From Glandiceps talaboti (lineage: Eukaryota; Hemichordata; Enteropneusta; Spengelidae): DNA of 64,000 nt. Below, piece after piece: positions 11,705-22,483 of this stretch. The stretch lies in assembly GCF_964340395.1 (NCBI RefSeq), contig NC_135554.1, forward strand, positions 5,978,475 through 6,042,474. The letters run 5' to 3'. Below the pieces are notes generated by a model. That model had not been told where the DNA came from. It made no database searches and worked only from the letters and a program-made list of their open reading frames with translations. The stretch's first letter is position 1; every line of letters begins with the position of its first letter. The position numbers were made by a program, and so were the translations under genes.

Positions 11705-12156
11705 GGTTGAGTTGATCCTCTGGGACAGTGATTTGGGACTGTGATATGATTCACTATCGGGATGAATTTCTAATACCAAACAATGCGAAAACAGCTGTAC
11801 CTTCACTATTCACACGGGTCTAACTTCCTTTGACACCTTAAATTTCTGACAATCTGTATAAATGTTTTCGAAACAGTAAAGGTGTCAAGCGATTAGACTT
11901 GAGTGCATCTTATTGTCTCTAGATCTGGCTATCAAAAGAAAGGAAGAGGTGTTTTAACAGCTAATCGGATGAACAGCCAAGTTTTGTGAAGCTTATAATT
12001 CAGGAGAAGTGAGATTACTGTCTAAGTAAATAATCAAACAGAACAGAAGGGCATTACGTTTTAATTTATGTGCAACGTCTCGGCTTCTTGTCTCTCCCAG
12101 AGGTCGTGTGACCTTGGAGGAATTATACTGACAGTATCCATGACTATGGAGGCGAC

Positions 12157-12157
<1 letters not shown>

Positions 12158-12197
<40 letters not shown>
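12158..12197. repeat. (TA)n microsatellite, copy A
   Basis: About 40 bases of TA repeat directly next to the second 108 bp unit. The copy B equivalent (58436-58499) is about 60 bases, showing length change since duplication. Confidence 0.9.
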
Positions 12198-12201
<4 letters not shown>

Positions 12202-12302
12202 AATCGGGAATTTGTTTCATACTTAATTGATGATAACCAAGTACGTTTTATTTTCATCACAGTAACTCTACTGTGTTTTCATATAAACTACGGAGCAACC
12301 GG
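12195..12302 (+). repeat. 108 bp direct repeat, second unit
   Basis: Second unit of the repeat at 11597-11704, bounded on the left by the (TA)n tract. Copy B equivalent about 58502-58607. Confidence 0.85.
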
Positions 12303-12354
12303 TACGACTGTAGCGGTTTTACCGGTTACATCGTACCACAGACTCTCTGTGATA

Positions 12355-13278
12355 GAGGGACTGTGATCGTGGACATGCCAATCGTTCAGCAGTAAAGGCT
12401 AGTAAGCGACATGAGGTCACCTCCCTCGTTGCCTCTAACCGCTCCCTACCAATAAAGGTGGGAATATTGACCATTGATTGATTCAAAGGAATGTCTGGCA
12501 ATACGTCACAGAATGGAAACCTTTTCGGCCGAGTTCCATTTTTACCCCATAGCGATGTTCGGTCGTGTGTCGTATTGTATCGGAAGAACATTAAGGTCTG
12601 GCAGATAGACTACCAAGCTGGGTGTGATTAAAGATTCCCGCCACTTCTTTTACTTACTAGCTCAGTATGTAAGCAAATATTCAGAAACACCGTTCAGATA
12701 AACAACAGAATATTACTCATTCAAAACGAGAATATTTTAAAAGAAAAAACTATATACACTATTTCGTCGTTGGGTGCAATAAAATGAAAAATATGGGACA
12801 TTCCACATCAGACTGTCTGTGGTTAATACGGTTTAACGGTTTCATCAAGTGAGGTTATAATCCAAATATCGTATTTCGGAATTTTGGGAACAGTCCCGGC
12901 ATTGCGGACCATAGGCCAGGAATAAACTTGCAATTATATAACTGGGCAAACGTGATGTCAGCAGATTCATATGACAAGTAAAACGAGCAGTGTCAGAGAT
13001 GACGTGATTTTATGGCGAGATTTCTAATTTTAGTTTTTGTGTAAATCCCAATGTATTCGAACAGAGGGACTGTGATTAGAATCATATAAAAAACAATAAG
13101 AATTAAACCATCTGGCAAACATTCGGGTATGTGATCCAGGCAAGCGGAAATCTTTTCTCAGTTGTAATTCACGAGTTTGGACGAAGTCAATCTCGTTACT
13201 TACGTGTGATAAGACGGGTGTGTGAGTGCTGGAGGAGAGAGGCTGGAGCACATGGCACAGTGATAGAGGGACTGTGAT
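12355..13278 (+). repeat. Three exact copies of GAGGGACTGTGAT
   Basis: Exact matches lie at 12355-12367, 13064-13076 and 13266-13278. A related pair (GGGACAGTGATTTGGGACTGTGAT, quoted in parts) begins near 11726. At 12345 and 13257 the motif is preceded by an extra TGTGATA or AGTGATA, giving a TGTGAT direct repeat with a ~16 base step. All are retained in copy B (58660, 59370, 59573). Function unknown. Confidence 0.6.
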
Positions 13279-13619
13279 GTGTTTAATGATTCGTATAAGT
13301 ACAAATTAATGAAGTATATTCCTTATAACGGTCCAGTCATAGTTATGTAGTAACATTTACAACATGTAACATTTTCATTTGTAGTTTGACTCCTGCTTTG
13401 AACCTTTAATCGCGGTTGATAGAAAAGGCTTTTCAAGTAATCATGGTGGAATGTCCTATATCTTGAACGTCGAACATGGGCGAAAAAGGCACACTTTGGA
13501 AATGTATATTTGACAAGGACAGAATGTAGAATGTAGAGTAATAATGTTTAATCTGTTCATGAATAAAACATGTTTCTGTCGAGTTCATGACCTGTTCCCT
13601 CCCGCCATGCATAACATTA

Positions 13620-13802
13620 TGGAATCCAGCATGATAAAAGAATGGATTGTGAACAGATAGGGGTCATGGTGGATTCTCGAAGAATCCATTATGGATAACA
13701 GTGATGGATACCTCAACACTGGATATCAATGGATTCTCACTAGATTCTGCTAGATACCGCTAGAATCCAGCATGTTAGATACCACTGGATTCTGCTGGAT
13801 AT
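13620..13802. repeat. Degenerate GGATTCT / AGAATCC array
   Basis: About 12 occurrences of (T)GGATTCT, AGAATCC or near variants in both orientations, many as TGGATTCTGCTGGAT. The stretch ends in GGATATGGAACAT. A second such array lies at 44788-45080 outside the duplication, and the copy B equivalent is 59929-60108. No ORF. Confidence 0.7.
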
Positions 13803-14639
13803 GGAACATCTGTCTATCTCTCTAGCGATCGCTCTGAATTCCGAATTTGCTACGAATTGTCAATTCTTATGTTCATTTTCTCCTATTATTATTTATGCAA
13901 TTTTTATATACGTCAAAACATGAGATATTATCTTAAGACGTCATTGGGGATAAACAATAAGATATACGTCATTAAGATGACTGTGTTACTTAATTACGTG
14001 CTTTGTGTCCCCATGTGCAATTTTTATCTCAGTATCTACGTGCACTTTATCATCACCTAGTCTGGCAAGGAGAGAGATACAGTGTGTATTTTCCGTAATC
14101 TAGTCTAGTGAAGGTTAGATGGGCTAAGGGACCGGACAGAATTTACGGCAGGGGGGGGGGGGGGGCTGGGGAGAAATTATCTCTGACTTGGGTTTTTTCC
14201 TGCCCCCCCCCCCATCCACTGTGACCAAAATTTCACAACCCCCCCCTTTCAAAAGTATAAAAATTTCATCCCCCCCAAAAAAAAATAAAAAAGATTAAAA
14301 AAGAAGAAAAAAAGTGCACAATATCCTGCCCCCTACAATAACTAAAAAGAGTATAATTTTTTTTGTTACTGTAGCACAACTGTAATATTTCTTTTGGTAC
14401 TACTATTATGTTACTATTTCAGCCCAAACAACTTAGTAGTTGTAGAGGAAGTTTTTTAGAAAACAAAACAAAATAAAACATTTTGACCATACATGTAATT
14501 ATTTCCCAACTAGACACCATAAGTAGTCATCACTTAATACCAAGGCATTTGATGTGGTGGTTTTAACTGTCATTCACTGATACATACACAGAAACACAGA
14601 CACAGAGTAAACACACATTTACATGCGTGATTTGTGAAA

Positions 14640-15075
14640 AACTGTAGTGGGGACATTTGTGGGGAGTATCTAAGGACATCACATCAATACATAGTGTATT
14701 CAAATATCTATTTATACTCATAACACAATAACTATCTAATGTCAGACATTTGTGATGTCATGAAGTGCTAGCAAACTAAGGATTTTATGCACACTGAGGT
14801 CTGACAAATATAGCTTTCACTTTCCTACACCAAATGCATTACCAATACACATGTAAATGTAAGACATTTGTGACTTCATGAAAGTGCAAAGAAATTCAGA
14901 TTGTTGTGAAATACTTAGATGTAATCTATATGTATCAGTTCCAAAACCATACATATTTAAACCTATAGTGTCAGGCATTTGTGACTTCATGATGGGGACA
15001 GCAAATTCAGAATTGTATTCAATACACTGTACAGTTATCAGATGAGTATTACTCACAGTTTTCTAAACCATTCAC
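14640..15075. repeat. Diverged ~110 bp tandem repeat inside the transposon
   Basis: The phrase GACATTTGTG (or GGCATTTGTG) followed by A-TTCATGA recurs near 14744, 14863 and 14972, with a more distant start near 14650, giving a period of 105-119 bases. The minus-strand ORFs here (14817-15056, 15077-15304) read through these units and are not credible genes alone. Confidence 0.55.
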
Positions 15076-15236
15076 ATTAAGCTTGAAGTGCAGTGTCAAT
15101 GATGAATAGCCTTTGCAATACAATCCCTTTATTCATAATCTTGAATTTATATAAAGGCAAGTTTCCATGATCCAGCCAGTCTACCTGATCTAGTTTGAAC
15201 AATAAGGGAGCCATCCTGGTCTTTTTGATGGCTAGA

Positions 15237-15512
15237 CTAATTTGATTCGCTGTCACTCTCACTGTCACTGCCACTAGTACTTGATGTATTGGTGTCACTA
15301 TCACTACGAATTTCTTCTAAAACAATATCTCCTTCTTCACTGTCACACAGTTCCTCTTCACTTTCATCACCTGTGTTCCTTTCAATCACTGACTTCTGTT
15401 GCTCTCTTGAAGTTCTTCTTAACACATCACATGTAACAGCTTTCAACTTGTCATCCTTCCTACCATGTATGTTTAGTTGCTGATATTTCAAGTACTTGTC
15501 TAATTCAGCAAC
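15237..15512 (-). CDS. SAP-like C-terminal exon carried by the transposon, copy A
   Basis: After a minus-strand acceptor (AATACAAATACAG) a 91-codon exon runs to a stop at 15237-15239. Residues about 2-30 ([20 protein letters not shown] then KLKAV) match the pattern of SAP DNA-binding motifs: a Leu-rich helix, a turn with small or polar residues and Gly, then a Lys-rich second helix. The rest is acidic and serine-rich ([10 protein letters not shown] at the end). It would be the C-terminal end of a larger protein whose upstream exons are missing here or unrecognised. It is intact in copy B (61544-61819) with a conservative Arg/Lys change. The SAP assignment is by eye. Confidence 0.5.
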   Translation of the reverse strand, partial: VAELDKYLKYQQLNIHGRKDDKLKAVTCDVLRRTSREQQKSVIERNTGDESEEELCDSEEGDIVLEEIRSDSDTNTSSTSGSDSESDSESN

Positions 15513-15579
15513 CTGTATTTGTATTTACATTTTTCACCAAAAGGTCACTTTTTGATCGTTAAAAGGTCACTTTTTATAT

Positions 15580-15880
<301 letters not shown>

Positions 15881-16393
15881 GTGAACAACTTGGAGTATAT
15901 AAGAGTAATTCAGGGTGTATCAAATTAATCTTATGCTTCACTAAATAGGTACATACAAACGTACACACTTTCATTTTAATACAAAAATGAAAGTGTAGAC
16001 ATTCAATATTAAAGGGCGATATCAAGTGCTATCTCATGCAATGCTAAATTTTCTAACATATTAATTTTTTTCAATGACAAAATATTTCGCGCGCCCCCTT
16101 TCAAACCATGAGAATTTTCATGGTCCCCCCCTTCAAGCCTCCCATTTTTTTCATGCCCCCCCCAATTTCTCCCCAGGCCCCCCCCCCCCCCCCCCCTGCC
16201 GTAAATTCTTTCCGGTCCCTAATCTGCGCCATTCTTGAACTCGAGTGACAATATATAGACACCGCTGGATATGATAAACAACAAGACTCCGCCTCACTGT
16301 TTATCTTCCCAGCGATGTATATTGTATACTTGTTGTAATGGCACTACTTGCCAATCGTTTGAAATTGATAAAATACAAGACTAGAAAATATAT

Positions 16394-17065
16394 ATTAAAC
16401 TTATGTTTAGTTCCTTATTTATATAAATCAGCATTGAAAAGTTGACGTCAAATTGATTTGACACATTTTACAGCATATTTGGCTGACACCAAATTTGGTT
16501 TATAGAATCCTGGAGTGTATTGTTCAACGTCTCTCTTTCGCACCTATTATTCAAAACCAATCACGCAACTCTCAGGCATTCTACCAACATGTAATTGTAC
16601 ATTTTATTTGGTAATTTGTTTGTCAAGAAATAATATCGGTGTACTATACGTATATATGTACCACTAAACGTTCACCAAATGTAAGCATAAACCATCATAA
16701 ACCATCCACGTAGTAAGCGTACATGCGTAGTTTTCTTGTAAGATGAATTAATTGATTTAGCCACTAGTGAAAGTTTACACTTTATTTGAAACTTGATATA
16801 TATAACTTGAATTTGAAAAGCTGTCATTGACATGGCCATGACAGTCTTTTTTTATGGCCAGGTCAATCACTTATATTCGAGTATATTTGAATTGGGTTAA
16901 GGTCGGCGGATATCCGAGCGCAGACCATTGTGTATCCCTCTTCAGGTCAAGTTCTTGTAAAATATTATGGTTGTGGCAGGTTTAGGTGAAATTGAGAATC
17001 CTACACTTGTTTTTCATTTATTATTCGAAAAGGTAAAGTTGTAAGATTATATATATATAGATATA

Positions 17066-17105
<40 letters not shown>

Positions 17106-17990
17106 CTCAAATGATGCCAGTGCGTGGTTTATACTACAATGCTAAAGGTTTTATTTGTCCTGGCGGAAGGATTCAGTTTACATCTGGTTTCTATGTGCTT
17201 TCCATTCACCAATTTTGACGTTTAGTACTCACCCTTTACTGAGTATCAATCTTACTATACTAGTTGGGTTTACTAAGTTTGTCCAGTTATTTTACATTAA
17301 ATTTATGATACACTGGCCATGTATTTTATTTGATTTTAGATTGCTGACGAAGGTCATTTGTGCAGGGCTGAAACTTAGAAAAGAAAGGTTTTAAATTCAA
17401 CCTCACTGAGAGCAAGTTCTTTTCATTTCATAGCGAACTCGTACATATCCCTCCTCAGGGTGTGCCTTTAATTTCCCTCGAAGTGACTGATCTTCGTTTA
17501 ATCATCAAACCCCATGAAGGAAGGAAGGACTAATCTTGATTCATTTGATTCGTTCTATGTCAGGGAGTGTAATAGGAACAAGTAATAATCTGTCAACATG
17601 GGCAAGGTTGAAATCAACATGGAAGATAAAGGAATCGACAGGATGTTACAGCACACAGCTGATGAGGATGAAAACAGTGACCTGTTACATGTTAAGACAT
17701 GCAAGATTGTGGAAATACCTTGTAGCTAATCTCTCTCACGCAAACCACAAGCTAAAAAGTTGATGAAGACTGCCTTATTATACCTGGCTTTTTTGGTTTG
17801 GTAAAGTATAATCTGCTCTGATCTGAAATTACAGTGGTGTTTGTGTATGTGTGTGTGTGGGGGGGGGGGTGGGGGTGGCGGGTGGGGTGAGAAGGGTTTA
17901 GTAAATCATTTGCACAGGTTTCAAGGATATATGTGCTCGTCACATACCTCTAAATCGATCCCTAATAACGTGACGTAATCTGCCCCTTTC
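16394..17990. other. Single-copy spacer right of copy A
   Basis: Holds a (GT)n tract at 17068-17102 and a G-rich run at 17860-17885. A short plus-strand frame with ATG at 17598 (MGKVEINMEDKGIDRMLQHT, stop at 17727-17729, 43 codons) is acidic and could be a small exon, but has no clear splice context. Nothing else is supported. Confidence 0.4.
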
Positions 17991-18085
17991 TTTCTTTCTT
18001 TCTTTCTTTCTTTTTCTTTCATTCATTCATTCTTTCTTTCATTCTTTCTTTCTTTTTTTCCCTATATCCATCCCTCCCTCCCCTC

Positions 18086-18139
<54 letters not shown>

Positions 18140-18165
18140 CACCCGCCTATCTGTCTGTCTGACTG
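17991..18165. repeat. (CTTT)n and (TGTC)n microsatellites
   Basis: (CTTT)n with ATTC interruptions to about 18060, then (CTGT)n at 18086-18135 followed by a degenerate tail. They directly abut the repeat element starting at 18177. Confidence 0.95.
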
Positions 18166-18176
18166 TTCGTGTCTCG

Positions 18177-19970
18177 TCTGAGCAGGGACACGAGGCAACA
18201 ATTCTGGTGAAATCTGAAAATAATAATGATATACAGGTAATAAAGGCCCAAGTTAGATGAGTCACACTTACATACTTACTTCTTCATTTATAGTATATAT
18301 TAATAAACTCATTATAGACGTCTACACATATTTGTTATGTTGGGTATGAGGCCAGAAATGATTATATGTATGTACTTGTACACTTTCTGGTCTTTTAAAA
18401 AATGAAACATTTTTAATAATCGCAGAAAAAGTTTATATAAATATGGAAGACTCCAAAAAAGAATAAAGGAAAAGAAAGTATACGGATAGATTTAGTCTGT
18501 AATGCTTTATCTGTTACCAACATTAATGGAACATGATCATGGTGCAAAATCGACGCGGTACGCTTAGTTCGCTGACGTGCTAGCGCTGCTTGCCGTGCTC
18601 GAGCTCAAACGCATTCCTTGCTTAAACTAGTAATACAGAGCAGGGGCATGAGGCAACAATTCTGGTGAAACTCGAAAATGATAATGATGTCATACAGGTA
18701 ATAAAGGCCCAAGTTAGCTATGAGTCACATTTACATATTTACTTCTTTATTTATAGTATATTTTAATATACTCATTATACACATCTACACATATTTGTTA
18801 TTTTGGGTATAAGGCCAGAAATGGAATGATTAAAAATATTATATGTATGTACTTGAAATGAAACATTTTTTAAAAATAATAATCGCAGAAAAAAAGTTTA
18901 TATAAATATGGAAGACTCCAAAAAAGAATTAAAAAAAGAAGAAAGTATACGGATAGACATGGTGCAAAATCGACGCTTAGTGAGCTCGCGACAGCTGACG
19001 CGCTCCGCTGCTTGGCGTGCTCGAGCTCAAACGTATTCCTTGCTTAAACTTGTAATACAGAGGGGTAGGACACGGCATCGAATAAACCAATCAGGACGCT
19101 TCAAATGTGACCCATGAATTTTCTCTCGAAGCTTGATACCACCTGCTGCCCTCTTGTGGTGAGATATATATTTCGCATGTTGCAATACGTACATTGTGGC
19201 GTTTGCGGGACAGTAAAACAGATTGCCGAAACGTCTTTTGCGAGGGATATAAACAAAAACAGAATTGATAATATCTTTTTTTTAATCAATATTTGGTGCC
19301 GTAGAGTTGCGGTAGGCTCGAACACACAGTCGATTCCGGTCTACATTATTTTCATAAATTTACGTAAAAATAATCATTAAACATTAGTCGTCATATTTGT
19401 TTCTCTTCAAAATATACACTTTGAATGAAGCAGAAAAGATAACAGCATCATTTGACAGATTAAACAAATACTCGTAAGTTTGCCCGAAACAGAAAGCGTC
19501 CGTGAACGAGGGCGATGTGGTTTCAATCTTTCGACGAAAAAGAACACCAAAGTGTCCTACCCCATCTTTTTTAGCAAATGAGCAAATTGAGCAAATGCTG
19601 AGCTCGTGGAGGTTGAATTTTCAAATTCCAGTACTTTCACTGATGTTTGCCACTGAAGATTCATATCATTCGAGCTCGCGATCGCGCGACAAGACAGAGA
19701 AGTAAATTCTACGACCGTTGGGGGCGCTATGCAATCGGTACACTCATAGCGCAGCGTCCGATCCCGTACATTCTATTTATATTCCAGCGTGATTCGAGTT
19801 GAATATTATGTATTTCTCTGTGTATTATAATTAGATATTAATTATCGATTCAAGATACTGAACTAATTAGAAACAAGAACTTGAAGGAACCTTTTGTTGT
19901 TGTCTTTATTCATGTTATTCAATATTGTTTTTAGACACCAGAATTGTTGCCTCATGCCCTTGGTCTGAGG
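18177..19970. mobile_element. Repeat element with tandemly duplicated left part and inverted end
   Basis: A unit starting GAGCAGGG-CA-GAGGCAACAA and ending near CTTAAACT-GTAATACAGAG occurs twice in tandem (about 18179-18637 and 18638-19065). The units diverge, with TATGGAAGACTCCAAAAAAG in both. The first ~28 bases reappear as a reverse complement at about 19932-19970 (CACCAGAATTGTTGCCTCAT). Inverted ends about 1.8 kb apart suggest a DNA element with a duplicated left end. No transposase was recognised. Confidence 0.5.
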
Positions 19971-20049
19971 ACATATCCAAAAAAACCTACTAAATCAAGT
20001 ATAACTTCATAGATATAGTGGTGATACTCTGATTCATGCCCAACGCGCG

Positions 20050-20050
<1 letters not shown>

Positions 20051-20087
<37 letters not shown>

Positions 20088-20118
20088 CACACGCACACAC
20101 ACACACACACACACACAC
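20051..20118. repeat. (GCAC)n/(CA)n microsatellite
   Basis: GCAC units passing into CA units. Confidence 0.95.
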
Positions 20119-20341
20119 TAAGCGGTATAAATAACACAGTATCAAGTAGTATCAAGCTATCTTGCCTGAGCAAGTATTTGGTGCATGGCGACATTTCGAG
20201 ACCAACTCGGATTTTTTGTTGAGTAGCATACTCTTTTCAGCATTGATTATAGTCTGACCATCTTGTTACGCAGTCTATATTGCACTGCTACTAACATTAG
20301 CATCGAGCACTGTTCTCTCCAGCGAGACACTTACATTCACA

Positions 20342-20480
<139 letters not shown>

Positions 20481-20650
20481 CTTATATGACCCCCTTTCTT
20501 GACTTGCTGAAATAATGAAAAGCTAAGACACGTGTTTTTCCTGCTTAGTAATATGATACTCACAATTCACTGCCAAGCGTATCTATGGGGAGAAGTTGTT
20601 ACCCAAATACCTTGCGTCATTTCATTTTCATTTTTTAATTTCGTACACAG

Positions 20651-20932
20651 GGTATGTTCGTCGCCATAATAGGTCCAAGTCTGCCAGACTTCGGGCGAAA
20701 TACTGGACAAGGTATCGATCGAATCGCTATCATGCTTTCCGCAGCATCGGATTACTCATTGGTGCAGTCGTGGGAGGTGTGTGTTTTGATAACTTTGAGA
20801 CCAATCTATTACTTGGTTTATCTGTTGGAGGATTAGGACTAATCGGATGGTTTCTCCCGTGGTGCACCTCTCTAGCGCCTTTATTGCTGGTTTCTACTCT
20901 AACTGGATTGGTTAATGGATTTGCAGACATAG
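20651..20932 (+). pseudogene. MFS transporter, upstream exon (TM2-TM4 region)
   Basis: It starts after CGTACACAG in phase 0 with GMFVAIIGPSLPDFGRNTGQ. From about 20737 the homologous frame is shifted by one (AFRSIGLLIGAVVGGVCFDN), then LLLGLSVGGLGLIGWFLPWC and LTGLVNGFADI to the donor after ATAG. The expected junction is IM-[F]-AFRSIG, so one missing base explains the shift. Confidence 0.75.
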
Positions 20933-21068
20933 GTATGGTAATCAACACAATTAATGAAATGCAACGGGCCTCTGTGAAACATTTTGTTTATGCTTTTTAG
21001 TATGTCTTAGTGTACATGTATTGGTGTGTGTCTTTATCATACAAGTGTAAATAGTTGTCAATGTACCT

Positions 21069-21071
<3 letters not shown>

Positions 21072-21122
<51 letters not shown>
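21072..21122. repeat. (CA)n microsatellite in the MFS intron
   Basis: About 25 CA units within the intron 20933-21354. Confidence 0.97.
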
Positions 21123-21125
<3 letters not shown>

Positions 21126-21354
21126 GAAGCACACACAGGCAGACACTGGCCCACATTCACTTACAATTATATTAATTTAGAAATCATAATCTAGATATTT
21201 TAGGAATATCTTCTCTACATATGTTGATAACTTTCCATTGGTTTATCTTCCTCAGTACTATATTTAAAGTATTGGTTTGCGTTGCAAGTTGACATTTTAT
21301 CTAACTTCAAGTGTTTTGCCATGGGAATTTCTAAATTATGTTATTCTATTTCAG

Positions 21355-22483
21355 GTGTGAACGTTGTGTGTGTGTGAATCTCTGGCAAAAAGAAGCTGGG
21401 AAATACATGCAGGCACTGCACTTGTCGTTTGCAATAGGTGCTACAATCAGTCCTCTAATTGCTGGCCCATTCCTCACAGTAGAAACAGACGTGCGTCAAG
21501 AACATTTCCCCAATGATGAAGTCACTGTCGATAGTGCCACCTTTGATGTTGATTATAGTCCAGAAAAACATGCCCCAAAGATAGCTGGAAGTGCCAACGG
21601 TACACACAAAGCAGTCTCTCCTGTCAAAGTTCTGCAACATCTCAGCAAAGACTACACAAGACTTGGGTTGAATGCTGAGAAAGTCCAGGTTACCAACACT
21701 GCATTCAACAATAAAACAGAGGCCAGGAAGGAATTTTACCAGACCTCTAAACTTTGGATTCCATACACAATCACATCTACGTATAATATATTTATCGGTT
21801 GCTGTCATTTGTGTTTGTTTATCAAAGGTCCTCGAAAAGTAAGAACCGAGAAGAGCATTGCCCCTAAAACTGAATCGGAGACAAGTGTACCAGCAAACAA
21901 GTCTTTCAGAGTAACTCTTCTTGTTCTTCTGTTTGCGTTCTACTTCACGTATGCAGGTCAAGAAAGAACAGTCGGAAATTTCTTGTATAGCTTTGCCCTT
22001 AACTCGGATCTTGGTTTTACGCCAGCATTAGCTAGCTATCTTAACTCCTTATTATTAGGATGCATAGCTGCTTCTCGTGCTGCTGGCGTCGTCCCTGCGG
22101 CGTTTCTTTCACCTGATACCGTGCTGGCAATATACATAGGAGGGCTGATGTTCGCTACAGTTCTATTGGCAGTGTTTGGAAGATCCGTGACATGGATTCT
22201 ATGGCTCTCTACTGCCCTCTTAGGATGGTTCTTAGCGACCGTATTTGCATCCGGGGTATCATGGGCAGTTCAATATATTAGACTGACTGGAAAAGCTACA
22301 TCTACCTTTAATGTGGCTGTGTCGATGTCCTCGATCATATTGCCTGTAACTATTGGTAAACTGTTTACTGTATACAGATATGGTACATTGGTCTACGTTT
22401 TATTAGCACTGTGTGCTTCAAACGCCATCGCTTATACAATTATGCAAATTAGTGCCAGACGCCACGAGATGAGAAAACAATAA
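21355..22483 (+). CDS. MFS transporter, terminal exon (C-terminal two thirds)
   Basis: Open from the acceptor to TAA at 22481-22483, about 376 codons. It carries VNLWQKEAGKYMQALHLSF, a ~130-residue hydrophilic loop with potential N-glycosylation (NGT, NKT), then hydrophobic helices including LLVLLFAFYFTYAGQERTVG, ALASYLNSLLLGCIAASRAA and LWLSTALLGWFLATVFASGV, and a basic tail. This arrangement, with a large loop after TM5-6, is characteristic of the MFSD4 group. The exon body is unbroken; only the TG run in its first codons (21364-21376) disagrees with the upstream phase. Confidence 0.8.

Larger units (their letters stand above)
20651..22483 (+). pseudogene. MFS transporter, MFSD4/NaGLT1-like, 3' exons with two frame breaks
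   Basis: Two exons (20651-20932 and 21355-22483) encode most of a major facilitator protein of the MFSD4 / sodium-dependent glucose transporter 1 group, which are multi-pass membrane carriers. Landmarks are FVAIIGPSLPDFGR after TM1, GGVCFDNF in the 2-3 loop, QALHLSFAIGATISPLIAGP in TM5, a long loop with N-x-T sites, and six or so further hydrophobic segments ending ISARRHEMRKQ. Splice sites are good: acceptor CGTACACAG, donor GTATGG, acceptor CTATTTCAG. Two frame problems are visible: one base appears missing near 20730-20737, and the (TG)n run at 21364-21376 in the second exon is one TG too long to join the first. The N-terminal exon (TM1) was not found upstream. It could be a pseudogene, a 5'-truncated copy, or a real gene with sequence errors. 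Confidence 0.75.

Noticed and set aside
17155-17394. N-terminal exon of the MFS transporter
   Set aside because: The hydrophobic frame does not resemble the TM1 region of the MFSD4 group and lacks a donor in a suitable phase.
21455-21961. 168-codon minus-strand ORF
   Set aside because: Antisense to the MFS terminal exon, where the plus-strand protein is clearly recognisable.
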